A DNA stretch of 64,000 nucleotides from Lysobacteraceae bacterium NML07-0707 (GCA_002798295.1 NWQT01000027.1:1-64000); one strand, 5' to 3'; counted from the first letter of the stretch, positions 1-9,387 are shown. The notes: generated from the letters alone by a model not told the origin. Made by a program: numbers and translations.

Positions 1-79
1 ACTTTCAAAGATCGAAAGCCAACCCTCAACGATTGACTTATCATCAAGCCCCGAAGGCGTGTTGCCGAAGGGGTCGCTC

Positions 80-107
80 ACTATATCCTGTTTTTTGTTT
101 TTGTCAA
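80..107 (-). promoter_or_regulatory. Sigma-70 type promoter, leftward (proximal)
   Basis: On the minus strand a perfect -35 TTGACA (107-102) is followed after 16 nt by TATAGT (85-80), five of six matches to the consensus -10. A GC-rich discriminator (GAGCGACC) follows, as is usual for stringently controlled rRNA or tRNA promoters. The gene served lies outside the window. Confidence 0.6.
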
Positions 108-165
108 CACTTGACTCAAACTTTTTTTCAGGTCCGGCAACCGAAGCTGCCGAAGTGAGCTGGAA

Positions 166-193
166 ACTTTAACACGTCTTTTTGACTTGTCAA
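166..193 (-). promoter_or_regulatory. Sigma-70 type promoter, leftward (middle)
   Basis: Minus-strand TTGACA (193-188), 16-nt spacer, TAAAGT (171-166). The -35 lies in the second exact copy of the TTGTCAACAC decamer shared with the proximal promoter, which suggests a duplicated promoter unit about 86 bp apart. Confidence 0.5.
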
Positions 194-249
194 CACCCCG
201 AAGGGAAGTTTCCGTTCCCGACTGCGACCGCGTCGCTGCCGGGACGCGA

Positions 250-278
250 ATTATGCATAGTCCAGAGGCGTTTGCAAA
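250..278 (-). promoter_or_regulatory. Weaker promoter-like sequence, leftward (distal)
   Basis: Minus-strand TTTGCA (278-273), 17-nt spacer, CATAAT (255-250). The match is weaker than in the two downstream elements. It is listed because it sits in series with them and is followed by an AT-rich upstream tract. Confidence 0.3.
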
Positions 279-348
279 CACTTTTTTGCAAAAACATGAA
301 AATTTCTTGAAAAAGTGACGAGACTCACAATTTTTCACCCCAAGCCAT

Positions 349-379
349 AAAAAACGGCTCGGGTTGCTCCGAGCCGTTT
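349..379 (-). terminator. Rho-independent terminator of rpoH
   Basis: Perfect 11-bp inverted repeat (352-362 and 369-379, stem AAACGGCTCGG) with a 6-nt loop. On the minus strand it is followed by a T run (354-349). It begins 22 nt past the rpoH stop codon and insulates the leftward promoters beyond. Confidence 0.85.
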
Positions 380-400
380 GCGTTTGTCCCTACGCCTGCA

Positions 401-1279
401 TCAGGCGGCGAACAATGCCTTCATTTTTTTCAGCGCGTTGACCTCAATCTGGCGGATACGCTCGGCACTCACGCCGTATTCGTCAGCCAGTTCCTGCAAG
501 GTCACCTTGCTGCCCTCGTCCAGCCAGCGGCGACGGATGATGTCGCGGCTTCTGGCATCGAGGCTTGCCATGCTCTCGCGCAGCAAGGCCAGTTGGTGGT
601 CTTCGCTGTCGGCGCGCTCATAGGCTTCGGAGGGGTCTTCTTCGGAAGCGGCCAGATACGCCACCGGCGAGGCCGGCGCATGTTCATCGTCTTCGCCTTC
701 CGGTGCATCAAAGCCGATATCACGACCGGACAGGCGTGCTTCCATTTCCAGCACTTCGGATTCGGGCACATTGAGGTCACGCGCTACGGCGCTGACTTCT
801 TCGGCATTCATCCAGCCCAGGCGGGTCTTGCTCTTGCGCAGATTGAAGAACAGCTTGCGCTGCGCCTTGGTGGTGGCCACTTTGACGATACGCCAGTTCT
901 TGATGATGAAGTCGTGCATTTCAGCGCGAATCCAGTGCACCGCAAAGCTCACCAGGCGCACGCCCATGTCCGGGTCAAAGCGCTTGACGGCCTTCATCAG
1001 GCCGACATTGCCTTCCTGGATAAGGTCGCCCAGTTGCAGGCCATAGCCGTTATAGCCGCGCGCCACGTGTACCACAAAGCGCAGATGGGAAAGAATCAGG
1101 TTCTGTGCCGCGCCCAGGTCGTTTTCATCACGCAGGCGGCGTGCATAGTCTTGTTCTTCTTCAACCGTCAGCACTGGAATCTGGTGAACCGCGCTGATGT
1201 AGGACTCCAGCGAACCCAGCGCGCTGGGCACCGGCAGGTTATTGGGAATCAGGGCTGTTGTAGCTGCATGTGTATTCAT
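401..1279 (-). CDS. rpoH: RNA polymerase heat-shock sigma factor RpoH (sigma-32)
   Basis: Alternative sigma factor that directs RNA polymerase to heat-shock promoters. The 292-residue protein has the usual family length. Region 2 contains the core-binding stretch GDLIQEGNVGLMKAVKRFDP and then the -10 recognition segment with SFAVHWIRAEM; region 4 ends with a helix-turn-helix (LQELADEYGVSAERIRQIE). I chose the ATG at 1279 because the protein from there begins like known RpoH; upstream in-frame codons add a 23-residue tail of no family character. It is the last gene of a leftward run that includes ftsE and ftsX, the same association as ftsEX-rpoH in Escherichia coli, but with two genes in between. 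A strong terminator follows. Confidence 0.95.
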   Translation of the reverse strand: MNTHAATTALIPNNLPVPSALGSLESYISAVHQIPVLTVEEEQDYARRLRDENDLGAAQNLILSHLRFVVHVARGYNGYGLQLGDLIQEGNVGLMKAVKRFDPDMGVRLVSFAVHWIRAEMHDFIIKNWRIVKVATTKAQRKLFFNLRKSKTRLGWMNAEEVSAVARDLNVPESEVLEMEARLSGRDIGFDAPEGEDDEHAPASPVAYLAASEEDPSEAYERADSEDHQLALLRESMASLDARSRDIIRRRWLDEGSKVTLQELADEYGVSAERIRQIEVNALKKMKALFAA

Positions 1280-1344
1280 GTACGTGATTCTAGCAGAGCC
1301 CATGTGTGTGGCATGCCGGGAAATAACGCAGCTTTTTGTTCCAT

Positions 1345-2055
1345 TCATGCAACACTGGCATCCGGCTGCGCCGGAAGCTGCCAGTCAATCGGCGCCACGC
1401 CGCGACGCGCCAGATAGTCGTTGCTGCGCGAAAAGTGACGACAGCCAAAAAAGCCGCGATGAGCTGAGAGCGGAGAAGGATGCGGTGCGCGCAGCACGCA
1501 GTGGCGGCGGCCATCGAGCATCTTGCCCTTGGCCTGGGCATGACTGCCCCAAAGCAGGAATACCAGCCCTTCGCGCTCACGGTTCAGGACATCGATGACA
1601 TGGTCGGTAAAGCCCTCCCAGCCCCGGTTTTGATGGCTGCCCGCACGTCCGGCTTCCACGGTCAGCACGGCATTGAGCAGCAGCACGCCCTGCCTTGCCC
1701 AGTGCATCAAATAACCGTGATTGGGGCGCTGAAAGCCGGTGTCGGTTTCCAGTTCCTTGTAGATATTGAGTAGAGAAGGCGGTGGGGCAACGCCGGGCAA
1801 TACCGAAAAGCACAGCCCGTGCGCCTGTCCGGCGCCGTGGTACGGGTCTTGCCCCAGTATCACGACCTTGACGGCATCAAATGGAGTAGCGTCGAAAGCG
1901 GCAAATATTTGCGCAGCGGGCGGATAAATCTGTGCGCCCTGCCGTTTGCGCTGACGCAAGAAAGCCGACAACGCCTGCATGTCCTCGCGCTCGAACCATG
2001 CGCCTACCCGCGCCTTCCAGGATGACTCCAGGCGCACATCGCGGCCAGCACTCAT
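1345..2055 (-). CDS. ung: Uracil-DNA glycosylase
   Basis: Removes uracil from DNA, the first step of base-excision repair after cytosine deamination or dUTP incorporation. The 236-residue protein carries the family-1 signatures: the water-activating loop GQDPYHG near residue 66, the uracil-binding LLLN segment, and the C-terminal [14 protein letters not shown] motif that inserts into the minor groove. The start at 2055 is fixed by a 4-nt ATGA overlap with the stop of the preceding receiver protein; an 11-residue longer form is possible but would overlap further. It lies 65 nt upstream of rpoH in the same direction. Confidence 0.95.
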   Translation of the reverse strand: MSAGRDVRLESSWKARVGAWFEREDMQALSAFLRQRKRQGAQIYPPAAQIFAAFDATPFDAVKVVILGQDPYHGAGQAHGLCFSVLPGVAPPPSLLNIYKELETDTGFQRPNHGYLMHWARQGVLLLNAVLTVEAGRAGSHQNRGWEGFTDHVIDVLNREREGLVFLLWGSHAQAKGKMLDGRRHCVLRAPHPSPLSAHRGFFGCRHFSRSNDYLARRGVAPIDWQLPAQPDASVA

Positions 2056-2903
2056 GCCGTCACCCCTTGTGTTGCAGGCAAGGCACAAAGACGCAGCTGG
2101 AACAGCGCCTTGGTCAGTAACAGCCGCTCCTCGATGGGCTTGAGCACCAGGTCATTGGCGCCAGCGCGCAGCAGCTCGCTCTGGTTTTCGGCATTTTCAT
2201 CGCCGGTCATCAGCAGCACCGGCAATTGCCGCTTGCCAAGCCCCAGTTGCTGGCGAACATGCGCCAGCACATCCTTGCCGGTCAAATCTCCCAGCAGATA
2301 GAGGTCAGTCAGCAGCAAGTCGCAGCCGGGCGTACCCGTCTCGGCGATGCGTGCATCCAGCCATTCAATCGCGGCCTCGGCACTGGTGACGTGGGTGACT
2401 TCCAGGCCGTGCAATTGCAGCATCTTGCGGGTGGCATGCGCGACCACGCGGCTATCTTCGACATACAGGATGCGCGCACCCGCAACCGGCTCTGGATGCA
2501 CAAAGCCGCGAATGAAGGTCGCCAGGGCACCCAGTCCCAATGATTTGTCGAAATAGTCGGTGACTTCTTCGCCCAAGGTGCGTGCTTCAAGGCGTGCCTG
2601 CGCCTCGGCCGATACCACAATCACCGGCACATAGGCTTGCCCGGCAGATTCGCGCACTGCTGCCGCCACGGCCAGGCCATCGCCATCGGGCAGGACCAGC
2701 GATGTCGTGACCAGGTCGAATATGCCGGTGGACAGCACGCGGCGGGCATCGGCCACGCTTTCAGCCTGCTGCACGCTGACATTGGGTAGTTCCTTGATGA
2801 GCACATCGCAAATGATTTTGCGCACCAGCCTGGAGCCATCGACCACCAGCACGCGCGGCGCATCGCTCACTACATGGCGCAAATCGTGGCCTTTATCGCT
2901 CAT
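2052..2903 (-). CDS. Double-receiver response regulator (REC-REC), first domain lacks the phospho-acceptor
   Basis: Consists of two CheY-like receiver domains (about residues 17-135 and 143-275) and no output domain, 283 residues in all. In the second domain the acidic pair E149-D150, phospho-acceptor D200 and the conserved lysine of LKPI are present. In the first domain the position expected for the phospho-acceptor is S68, in the segment [14 protein letters not shown], although D22, the PDGDG turn and K120 remain. The domain is therefore probably a non-phosphorylated pseudo-receiver. ATG at 2903 overlaps the ftsX stop by 4 nt, and its own stop overlaps ung. No kinase is encoded beside it. 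The cellular role is unknown; the operon suggests co-expression with the division machinery. Confidence 0.85.
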   Translation of the reverse strand: MSDKGHDLRHVVSDAPRVLVVDGSRLVRKIICDVLIKELPNVSVQQAESVADARRVLSTGIFDLVTTSLVLPDGDGLAVAAAVRESAGQAYVPVIVVSAEAQARLEARTLGEEVTDYFDKSLGLGALATFIRGFVHPEPVAGARILYVEDSRVVAHATRKMLQLHGLEVTHVTSAEAAIEWLDARIAETGTPGCDLLLTDLYLLGDLTGKDVLAHVRQQLGLGKRQLPVLLMTGDENAENQSELLRAGANDLVLKPIEERLLLTKALFQLRLCALPATQGVTA

Positions 2904-3835
2904 CAGCGCTCCGGTCGGGTCAGCCGCAGAAAGTGGCCGGTCACGATGCCCGCGCCCAGCCAGCCCAACAGGGCTGCCACCGCCATCACCATGAGCGCCT
3001 GCCACAGGGTAAGCCCCTGCAAGGCAAAATGGCTGCCATAACTTGCGGCAAGTTTGGCCAGCGGCTGCGACAGGTAATGCTGCGCCAAGGTCAGCAGCAG
3101 CAGCGCCAATGCCCCGGCGGCCAGACCATACCAAGCACCCAGATACAGGAATGGGCGACGAATGAAGCCGTCGGTCGCACCCAGCAATTGCAGCACGCCG
3201 ATTTCTTCCTTGCGCGACTGGATATCAAGACGCACGGTATTGCCGACCACCAGCAAGGCGCCTGCGCCCAGCAATATGGCCAGCACCCAGGCCAGACGCT
3301 CGCCAAAGGCCAGCCATTGGTCGAGTCGCTCACGCCAGAGCGCATCGTGTTGCACCCATTCGGCCTCCGGCAGTGCCTGCAAGCGCTCGGCAAGCGCCGC
3401 CTCGTCATGGGCCGGTGTCAGGATGAAAAGATGCGGCAGCGGATTGTCTTCAAGCTGGTCGATGGCACCCCCCAGCGCCGGATTCTGCCGCAAACGCTGC
3501 AACCCTTCATCCGGGGTGCGCCATTCAAGTGAGGCTACATCCGGCCAGGTGCGCAATTCATCGGCCAGTGCAGCCACTCGTGTCGCATCGGTATCCTGCT
3601 TCAAGAACACGCTGAGCGCGCGCGCTTGCTGCACATTGCCGGCAAAGCGCTCGACATTGCCCAGCACCAGCGCCAGCCCCAGCGGCAATGACAAGGCCAC
3701 CGCCATCACGCCGATGGTCAGCAAGGTCGCCCAGGGTTTGCGCAGGGCACGGCCAAGGCTGGCGCTCAGGCTGTAAAGATGTTGCTCAAACCAGGCGGTG
3801 ATGGCCGTTGGCTGTGTGGGCTGTGGTGTACTCAT
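2903..3835 (-). CDS. ftsX: Cell division ABC transporter permease FtsX
   Basis: Integral membrane partner of FtsE; in relatives the FtsEX complex activates septal peptidoglycan hydrolysis via periplasmic factors at the divisome. The 310-residue protein has the FtsX pattern: one N-terminal membrane segment (about 39-62), a periplasmic domain (about 65-170), then three C-terminal segments in an FtsX/MacB-like domain, with the cytoplasmic loop SRKEEIGVLQLLGAT between the first two of them. ATG overlaps the ftsE stop by 4 nt. Its stop overlaps the start of the receiver protein, so translation is probably coupled along the series. Confidence 0.93.
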   Translation of the reverse strand: MSTPQPTQPTAITAWFEQHLYSLSASLGRALRKPWATLLTIGVMAVALSLPLGLALVLGNVERFAGNVQQARALSVFLKQDTDATRVAALADELRTWPDVASLEWRTPDEGLQRLRQNPALGGAIDQLEDNPLPHLFILTPAHDEAALAERLQALPEAEWVQHDALWRERLDQWLAFGERLAWVLAILLGAGALLVVGNTVRLDIQSRKEEIGVLQLLGATDGFIRRPFLYLGAWYGLAAGALALLLLTLAQHYLSQPLAKLAASYGSHFALQGLTLWQALMVMAVAALLGWLGAGIVTGHFLRLTRPER

Positions 3836-4518
3836 TCGGCCAAATCCTCCGGCGCGATATCGTCCACCAGCCGTCCACGGTCGAGCACCAGCACGCGCTT
3901 TCTCATGCGCTTGACCAAGCCCAGGTCATGACTTGCCACCAGCACGCTGGTGCCACGTTCGGGCAATTCGGCAAACAGCGCCATGATTTCTTCAGCCAGC
4001 GTCGGGTCAAGGTTGCCGGTAGGTTCGTCCGCGACCAGCAGGCGCGGCTCGCCCACCAGGGCGCGGGCAATGCCCACACGTTGCTGCTCACCTGCCGAAA
4101 GCTCACCGGGCAGGGCGTTTTCGCGTCCGGCAAGCCCCAGGCGTGCCAGCATCTCTCGCGCGCGCTTGCCGATTTCCTCACGCCTGAGACCGCGCAGGAT
4201 CAGCGGCAGCGAGACGTTTTCCAGCACGCTGCGGTCGGCCAGCAGCAGGTGATTCTGATACACCACTCCCACATCACGGCGGTGCAAGGCTATCTGCCGT
4301 CCACGCACTTTCAGCAAGTTGTTGCCCCGAAACAGCACCGCGCCGCGGCTGGGGCGCTCGGCCAGCTGGATGAGTTTGAGCAAGGTGCTTTTGCCTGCAC
4401 CGGAGTGGCCGGTGATGAACAGCATTTCACCTTCTGCCACGGCAAAGTTCACTTCCACAAGCGCATCCTGCCCGCCTGCATAGCGTTTGCTCACATTGTC
4501 AAAGCGAAGGATGCTCAT
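3832..4518 (-). CDS. ftsE: Cell division ATP-binding protein FtsE
   Basis: ABC-type ATPase that drives FtsX. Walker [10 protein letters not shown] lies near residue 37, Walker B LLVADEP near 160 and the H-loop SH near 193. The signature motif reads LSAGEQQR instead of the usual LSGGEQQR, an acceptable variant. At 228 residues it has the normal length. It is 24 nt downstream of the rhlB stop and may be co-transcribed with it. The 4-nt overlap with ftsX is characteristic of this pair. Confidence 0.95.
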   Translation of the reverse strand: MSILRFDNVSKRYAGGQDALVEVNFAVAEGEMLFITGHSGAGKSTLLKLIQLAERPSRGAVLFRGNNLLKVRGRQIALHRRDVGVVYQNHLLLADRSVLENVSLPLILRGLRREEIGKRAREMLARLGLAGRENALPGELSAGEQQRVGIARALVGEPRLLVADEPTGNLDPTLAEEIMALFAELPERGTSVLVASHDLGLVKRMRKRVLVLDRGRLVDDIAPEDLAE

Positions 4519-4542
4519 GCAGAAAGTATAGTCTGCCTGTGC

Positions 4543-6183
4543 TCAGCTGCCGGACGAAAACAATGATTTGATGCCGCGCACCACCCGTGTCAGCAACGAC
4601 GCCGGTTGCTGTGCCTTGGCAGGCTTGGAGAGGCTCGAATCAGACGTTGCGGAAGTAACCACCATCGCCGTTTCTGCCGCAGCATGGCCTGGCTTGCGAC
4701 GGCGGCGGCGACGTTTGCGCGCCGGATTTTCGCCTTCGGCAGCAGCTGCCCTGCCCTCATCCGCTTGCAACGGGCGGGACGGACGGGGTTTGCGCTCACC
4801 TTGCCGCTGGCCTTCGGCTTGCTGCGTACGCTCGCCGCGCGCCTGCGCTCCGGCCTCGCCATCACGACCACCACGGCGGCGATTGCGGTTGCGGCTACGG
4901 CCACCGCTGCGTTTGGCCTCATCGGCAGCGCGCTGCTCACGAGCCTCCTTGAAAATCTCGCCAATGCTTTGGTCAGCGGCCTCTGCCGGACGCTCGGGGC
5001 GCGGCAGGGCAGTCAACAACTCCTGCGTCACCGGCTCGGAAGGAATCTTCTGCTCGATATAGGCCTCGATGTCCGGCAGGCTCATCGCATAGCGTTCGCA
5101 GGCGAAGCTGATGGCATCGCCCTCGGCGCCCAGCCGTGCGGTGCGGCCAATGCGGTGCACATAGTCCTCGGCATCGAACGGCAGGTCGTAGTTATAAACA
5201 TGGCTGACGCCGTCGATATGCAGGCCGCGTGCGGCCACATCGGTGGCGACCAGAATTTCCAGCTGCCCCTGCTGGAAGCGCTTGAGCAGGGTTTCGCGCT
5301 TTTTCTGCGGCACATCGCCCGAGAGCACGCCGACCCGATAACCGGCTTTTTCCAGCGCCCGCGCCACCCGCTCGACAAAGGCCTTGGTGTTGACGAACAC
5401 CATGGTGCGCGCGCCTTCGCTGCGCGAGAGCAACCCCAGGAGCAATGGCAGCTTTTCCTCATCCGCCGGGTAATAGAGTTTTTGCCGTACCCGCTCGGCG
5501 GTGATGGTTTCGGCCTCCACCACCAGCTTTTCCGGCTCGTTCATGTGCTCATAAGCCAGCTCCAGCACGCGATGGCTGAGTGTGGCCGAAAACAGCAGGG
5601 TCTGGCGCTCGGTGCGCGCCGGCATGCGCCGCAGCAAGAAGCGCAAATCCTTGATGAAGCCCAGGTCAAACATGCGGTCGGCTTCATCCAGGATGCATAT
5701 TTCGCAAGCATGCAGGCTGACCACCTTGTGCTGCTTGACGTAATCAATCAGCCGCCCGGGCGTGGCGATGATGATGTCCACACCGCTTTGCAATTGCGCG
5801 CGCTGCTTGTCGTAATCCACGCCGCCGTAAATCAGCGCGAATTTGAGATCCAGATCGGAGGCGAATTTCATCGCGTCCTTGTGGATTTGAATCGCCAGCT
5901 CCCGGGTCGGCGCCAGAATCAGCGCGCGCGGGTCTTCGGGATTTTTCTCAGCCAGCGCCGGGCGGGACAGCAAGCGGTTGATCGCGGCTACCAGGAACGC
6001 CAGTGTCTTGCCGGTACCGGTTTGCGCCTGGCCGGCGACATCGCGGCCTGCCAGCGCTACTGGCAAAGTCATGGCCTGAATTGGCGTGCAGCGCGTAAAG
6101 CCGGCTTTCTCCAGCCCGGCAAGCAGCGCCGGATGCAGGTCAAGTGTTGAAAACAGGGTATCGGTCAGGGGTTTTTCGCTCAT
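4543..6183 (-). CDS. rhlB: DEAD-box ATP-dependent RNA helicase RhlB
   Basis: Unwinds structured RNA; in E. coli RhlB works within the RNA degradosome. The core (residues 10-400) has Q motif (CTPIQ), Walker [24 protein letters not shown], and the C-terminal RecA-like domain with HRIGRTAR. Beyond about residue 400 there is a long basic, arginine- and alanine-rich tail with RKRRRRRRK, typical of the xanthomonad protein and probably RNA-binding. I chose the ATG at 6183 because the protein then begins MSEKPLTD, as the xanthomonad RhlB does; the upstream nine residues have no such match. It is divergent from trxA across 154 nt that should hold both promoters. Confidence 0.95.
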   Translation of the reverse strand: MSEKPLTDTLFSTLDLHPALLAGLEKAGFTRCTPIQAMTLPVALAGRDVAGQAQTGTGKTLAFLVAAINRLLSRPALAEKNPEDPRALILAPTRELAIQIHKDAMKFASDLDLKFALIYGGVDYDKQRAQLQSGVDIIIATPGRLIDYVKQHKVVSLHACEICILDEADRMFDLGFIKDLRFLLRRMPARTERQTLLFSATLSHRVLELAYEHMNEPEKLVVEAETITAERVRQKLYYPADEEKLPLLLGLLSRSEGARTMVFVNTKAFVERVARALEKAGYRVGVLSGDVPQKKRETLLKRFQQGQLEILVATDVAARGLHIDGVSHVYNYDLPFDAEDYVHRIGRTARLGAEGDAISFACERYAMSLPDIEAYIEQKIPSEPVTQELLTALPRPERPAEAADQSIGEIFKEAREQRAADEAKRSGGRSRNRNRRRGGRDGEAGAQARGERTQQAEGQRQGERKPRPSRPLQADEGRAAAAEGENPARKRRRRRRKPGHAAAETAMVVTSATSDSSLSKPAKAQQPASLLTRVVRGIKSLFSSGS

Positions 6184-6337
6184 GGGCTTAATCTGCGCCA
6201 GCCAATGCACTGGCTTGCATGGAAAAGAGTCGCAGCGCAGACTGGTGCCATGTGCTGCATGGGCACGACGGTGGGCTTGAAACGGCCACCGGGGCGCCCC
6301 AGTTTAACAACTTCTGCCCAATTCCCGAGGAACCCCC

Positions 6338-6664
6338 ATGAGCGATAACGTCATTCACGCCACCGATGCCGACTTCAACCAGCAAGTGCTGGAGTCGGAT
6401 GTGCCGGTACTGGTGGATTTTTGGGCGCCCTGGTGCGGCCCCTGCCGGATGATTGCCCCGGCATTGGACGAGCTGGCCGACGAATATGCCGGTCGCGCCA
6501 AAGTCGTCAAAGTCAATGTGGACGAAAACCAGGCCACGGCCCTGAAATATCAGGTGCGCTCGATTCCTTACCTGCTGGTGTTCAAGAATGGCCAGCCGGT
6601 AGCCACCCAGGTGGGCGCCGTCGGCAAGCCGCAACTGGCCGGCCTGATTGACAAGGCGCTTTGA
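6338..6664 (+). CDS. trxA: Thioredoxin
   Basis: Small cytoplasmic disulfide reductase that supplies electrons to ribonucleotide reductase, methionine sulfoxide reductases and others. It has the canonical redox site WCGPC (residues 32-36), the cis-proline loop RSIPYLL and the family length of 108 residues. It is preceded by GAGGAA, a fair ribosome-binding site, and followed by a strong terminator, so it is probably monocistronic although rho lies next on the same strand, as in E. coli and xanthomonads. Confidence 0.97.
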   Translation: MSDNVIHATDADFNQQVLESDVPVLVDFWAPWCGPCRMIAPALDELADEYAGRAKVVKVNVDENQATALKYQVRSIPYLLVFKNGQPVATQVGAVGKPQLAGLIDKAL

Positions 6665-6678
6665 TTCCCTGTCCCCCG

Positions 6679-6704
6679 GGCGGCGCATGAAGCGCCGCCT
6701 TTTG
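6679..6704 (+). terminator. Rho-independent terminator of trxA
   Basis: Perfect 8-bp GC stem GGCGGCGC (6679-6686) / GCGCCGCC (6692-6699) with a 5-nt loop, followed by TTTTG. It starts 15 nt past the trxA stop. Confidence 0.85.
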
Positions 6705-6869
6705 TTTGCGTTCACGCCAGCGCTTGCATCCATCTGGCTGCGATGCTAATTTTTGCCCGCGTTTGGCGCACTTGGCTTTGTCCGGTTGCTTGGGCCAACG
6801 CTTCCCGAACTTTTCAAGACCACGAGCCCCGATGTTGATGCCGGGCGCTCGACCGCGAGGATTCCCCGC

Positions 6870-8552
6870 TTGTCCGACGAGACCACTACTCCGCCACCCG
6901 CGCCCAAGCGCCGTGGCCGCCCGCCCAAGGCTCGCCCCGCAGCCGATAGCCCCCAAACCAGCCTGATTGTTGAAGTTGAGCCTGCAACTCCGCCGGCTCC
7001 GCCAGAATCTGCCCCCACCGCTCACACGGCAGCGGAAACCATCCCGCCTGCGCCGGTAGCCGCGCCATCTGAAAAGACCACCGATACGGACAATAATGCC
7101 GATGCCGCGCAGCAAGCGCCCTCGCCCTATGGCGAAGGCCAGTCGCAGCCACGCGAATTCCGCAACAATCGCCGCGAGCGCTTCAAGAACCGCCGCGACC
7201 GCCAGCGTTACCGCGACGGTTATCCCGACGATGGCCCGCAGGAGCCGTTCGTGCCGCGCCCGCATCCGCAGGTGCCCGAAGGCTTTCCAACGTATTCGCT
7301 GTCTGATTTGAAGCGCATGCCCGCGCCCAAGCTGCTGGATATTGCCGAGCAGCTACAAATCACCGACGGCGTGGCACGCGCACGCAAGCAGGACATCATC
7401 TTCGCGCTGCTGAAAGTGCTGGCGCGCCACGGCGAAGGCGTGGCTGCCGATGGCGTGCTGGAAATCCTCTCCGACGGCTTTGGCTTTTTGCGCGCTGCCG
7501 AAGCCAGCTATCTGGCAGGACCGGACGATGTCTATATCTCGCCCAGCCAAATCCGCCGCTTCAACCTGCGCACCGGCGACCATATCGCCGGCCGCATCCG
7601 CTGGCCGAAGGATGGCGAACGCTATTTCGCCCTCAACACCCTCGACAGCATCAATGGCGAGCCGCTGGAGGCTTCCAAAAACAAAACCCTGTTCGAGAAC
7701 CTCACGCCGCTGTTTCCGCGCAAACGCTTCCGCCTGGAGCGCGGCGATGGCAGCAGCGAGGACATCACCGGCCGCATCCTCGACTTGATGGCACCGCAGG
7801 GCAAGGGTCAGCGCAGCCTGATTGTTTCACCGCCCAAGGCCGGTAAAACCATGATGATGCAGCAGATTGCCACGGCCATCACCAGCAATCACCCGGAAGT
7901 GCATCTGATTGTGCTGCTGATCGACGAGCGCCCGGAAGAAGTCACCGAAATGCAGCGCACCGTGCGCGGCGAAGTGATTTCCTCCACCTTCGATGAGCCA
8001 GCCGCCCGCCATGTGCAGGTGGCGGAAATGGTCATCGAGCGCGCCAAGCGTCTGGTCGAGCACAAAAAAGACGTGGTGATTCTGCTCGACTCCATCACCC
8101 GCCTGGCACGCGCCTACAACAATGTGCTGCCCAGCTCCGGCAAGGTGCTGACCGGCGGCGTCGATGCCAATGCCATGCACCGCCCCAAGCGCTTCTTCGG
8201 CGCCGCGCGCAATGTCGAAGAAGGCGGCAGCCTCACCATCATCGCCACCGCGCTGGTGGATACCGGCAGCGCCATGGACAAGGTGATTTACGAGGAGTTC
8301 AAGGGCACCGGTAACAGCGAAATCCATCTGGATCGCCGCATCACCGAAAAGCGCGTGTATCCGGCCATTGGTGTGAATCTCTCCGGCACCCGCCGTGAAG
8401 ACCTGCTGATTGAGCCAGAGCTGCTGCAGAAGATCTGGATTCTGCGCAAACTGCTGCACCCGATGGACGAAATCGCCGCGATGGAATTCCTGCTCGACAA
8501 GATGAAGCAGACCAAATCCAACGACGAATTCTTTACCTCGATGAAGCGCTAA
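6870..8552 (+). CDS. rho: Transcription termination factor Rho
   Basis: Hexameric RNA-dependent ATPase that terminates transcription. The C-terminal 415 residues are a standard Rho: an N-terminal helix bundle beginning [19 protein letters not shown], a cold-shock-like primary RNA-binding fold ([10 protein letters not shown]), Walker A SPPKAGKT, Walker [17 protein letters not shown], and the R-loop region. In front is a low-complexity extension of roughly 140 residues rich in proline, alanine and then arginine/asparagine, as in other GC-rich bacteria. I prefer the TTG at 6870, which gives MSDETTTP followed by the basic KRRGRPPK; an upstream ATG at 6753 would add 39 unlikely residues. The leader of up to 160 nt leaves room for autoregulation. 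Confidence 0.93.
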   Translation: MSDETTTPPPAPKRRGRPPKARPAADSPQTSLIVEVEPATPPAPPESAPTAHTAAETIPPAPVAAPSEKTTDTDNNADAAQQAPSPYGEGQSQPREFRNNRRERFKNRRDRQRYRDGYPDDGPQEPFVPRPHPQVPEGFPTYSLSDLKRMPAPKLLDIAEQLQITDGVARARKQDIIFALLKVLARHGEGVAADGVLEILSDGFGFLRAAEASYLAGPDDVYISPSQIRRFNLRTGDHIAGRIRWPKDGERYFALNTLDSINGEPLEASKNKTLFENLTPLFPRKRFRLERGDGSSEDITGRILDLMAPQGKGQRSLIVSPPKAGKTMMMQQIATAITSNHPEVHLIVLLIDERPEEVTEMQRTVRGEVISSTFDEPAARHVQVAEMVIERAKRLVEHKKDVVILLDSITRLARAYNNVLPSSGKVLTGGVDANAMHRPKRFFGAARNVEEGGSLTIIATALVDTGSAMDKVIYEEFKGTGNSEIHLDRRITEKRVYPAIGVNLSGTRREDLLIEPELLQKIWILRKLLHPMDEIAAMEFLLDKMKQTKSNDEFFTSMKR

Positions 8553-8562
8553 ACCGGCAAAG

Positions 8563-8589
8563 CCCGCTCACTTAAGCTAAGCGGGGTTT
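8563..8589 (+). terminator. Probable terminator of rho
   Basis: Stem CCCGCT (8563-8568) / AGCGGG (8580-8585) with an internal self-complementary CTTAAG loop, then GTTTGTT. It lies 10 nt after the rho stop. Confidence 0.55.
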
Positions 8590-8610
8590 GTTGCTAATTG
8601 GCAAGCCCTT

Positions 8611-8677
8611 GCGAAAAACCGCAGTTTTTTGCTCGGCTCCGGCAGGATTCTGCAACTGCGCTGCGCTTGTGCAGAAT
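8611..8677. repeat. Pair of inverted repeats between rho and the Sel1 gene
   Basis: Two hairpins lie in series: GCGAAAAAC/GTTTTTTGC (8611-8619 and 8624-8632, 4-nt loop) and ATTCTGCA/TGCAGAAT (8647-8654 and 8670-8677, 15-nt loop). Either could terminate the minus-strand Sel1 gene, whose stop is at 8725. The second resembles short palindromic repeats scattered in many genomes, which I cannot test here. Confidence 0.4.
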
Positions 8678-8724
8678 GACGCTAGATTCTTGGGAAAGCG
8701 TTGTTCAGACCTTCCTTGGAGCGA

Positions 8725-9387
8725 TTACTTGTCCAGGCGCTCCAGATTGTCGCAACCAATGAGATTGCCGGCATCGCAGGCCATGACGTACAGCTCCCGC
8801 GCACGCGCCTTGTCTTGTGCAACGCCCTCTCCACGCTCGTACAGGCCGCCCAGGCTGCTGAGCCCCAATGAATGGCCTTGTTCTGCCGACAGTTCAAACC
8901 AGTGAAGCGCCTTTGCATAATCTTTCCTGGATGCATATATCGCCCCAAGCGCTTGCTGGGCAATGGCATTGCCCTGCTCAGCCGACTGCTTATACAGGTG
9001 CTCTGCCTTGGTCATGTCTGGCTCGACGCCGCGGCCAAATTGATACATGAAGCCAAGCAACTGCTGCGCCTTGCCATGTCCTTGTTGCACGGCACGCTCC
9101 AACCATTGCCGTGACTCATTCATGTCACGATTCACGGCTTGCTGAAGCACACCGAGCTGATACTGAGCTTCAGCATGGTTTTGCTGTGCAGCCTGGGTGT
9201 ACCAATGCATGGCTTCTTCGTGTTTCTGGGCTAACAGCAGCTCTTCGGCCAGTGCCAGTTGTGCATCGACACTGCCCTGCTCGCTCAACCGGGTTAATGT
9301 CTGGATATCCGCAGTTTCCTGTGCACTTGCCACATGCGGCAAGGCAAAAGCAAAACTCAAGGCAAGCGCACTCAGCAAAGTCTTCAT
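8725..9387 (-). CDS. Exported Sel1-like repeat (SLR/TPR-type) protein
   Basis: 220-residue protein with a Sec signal peptide (hydrophobic stretch to about residue 22, cleavage after ASA) followed by about five Sel1-like repeats. Repeats are recognised by spaced A..LG..Y elements such as AEAQYQLGVLQQAV, AQQLLGFMYQFGRGV, AQQALGAIYASRK and GLSSLGGLYERGEGV. Such solenoids mediate protein-protein contacts in the periplasm; the partner is unknown. The ATG at 9387 is chosen because it begins the signal peptide (MKTLLSALALSFAFALP); the frame is open a further 35 codons upstream. It is isolated between two hairpins and the end of the ankyrin gene. Confidence 0.85.
   Translation of the reverse strand: MKTLLSALALSFAFALPHVASAQETADIQTLTRLSEQGSVDAQLALAEELLLAQKHEEAMHWYTQAAQQNHAEAQYQLGVLQQAVNRDMNESRQWLERAVQQGHGKAQQLLGFMYQFGRGVEPDMTKAEHLYKQSAEQGNAIAQQALGAIYASRKDYAKALHWFELSAEQGHSLGLSSLGGLYERGEGVAQDKARARELYVMACDAGNLIGCDNLERLDK

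Larger units (their letters stand above)
1..340. other. Gene-free AT-rich leader/promoter region
   Basis: I see no credible gene here. The one minus-strand open frame (81-338, 85 codons) has no recognisable family and runs straight through the three promoter-like elements, so I leave it out. The region is much more AT-rich than the rest and contains two exact copies of the decamer TTGTCAACAC (101-110 and 187-196). Read on the minus strand it looks like the upstream region of a strongly expressed leftward transcript beginning near the left edge. The minus-strand end (14-1) reads like an rRNA boxA-type leader, which is only a weak resemblance. Confidence 0.5.

Noticed and set aside
81-338. 85-codon minus-strand open frame at the left end
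   Set aside because: It covers three promoter-like sequences, is AT-rich and basic without family resemblance.
4606-6150. 514-codon open frame opposite rhlB
   Set aside because: It is the antisense of a conserved helicase gene; long antisense frames are normal in GC-rich DNA and the peptide shows no family motif.
8647-8677. Candidate repetitive extragenic palindrome
   Set aside because: Only one copy is visible in the window, so membership of a family cannot be claimed.
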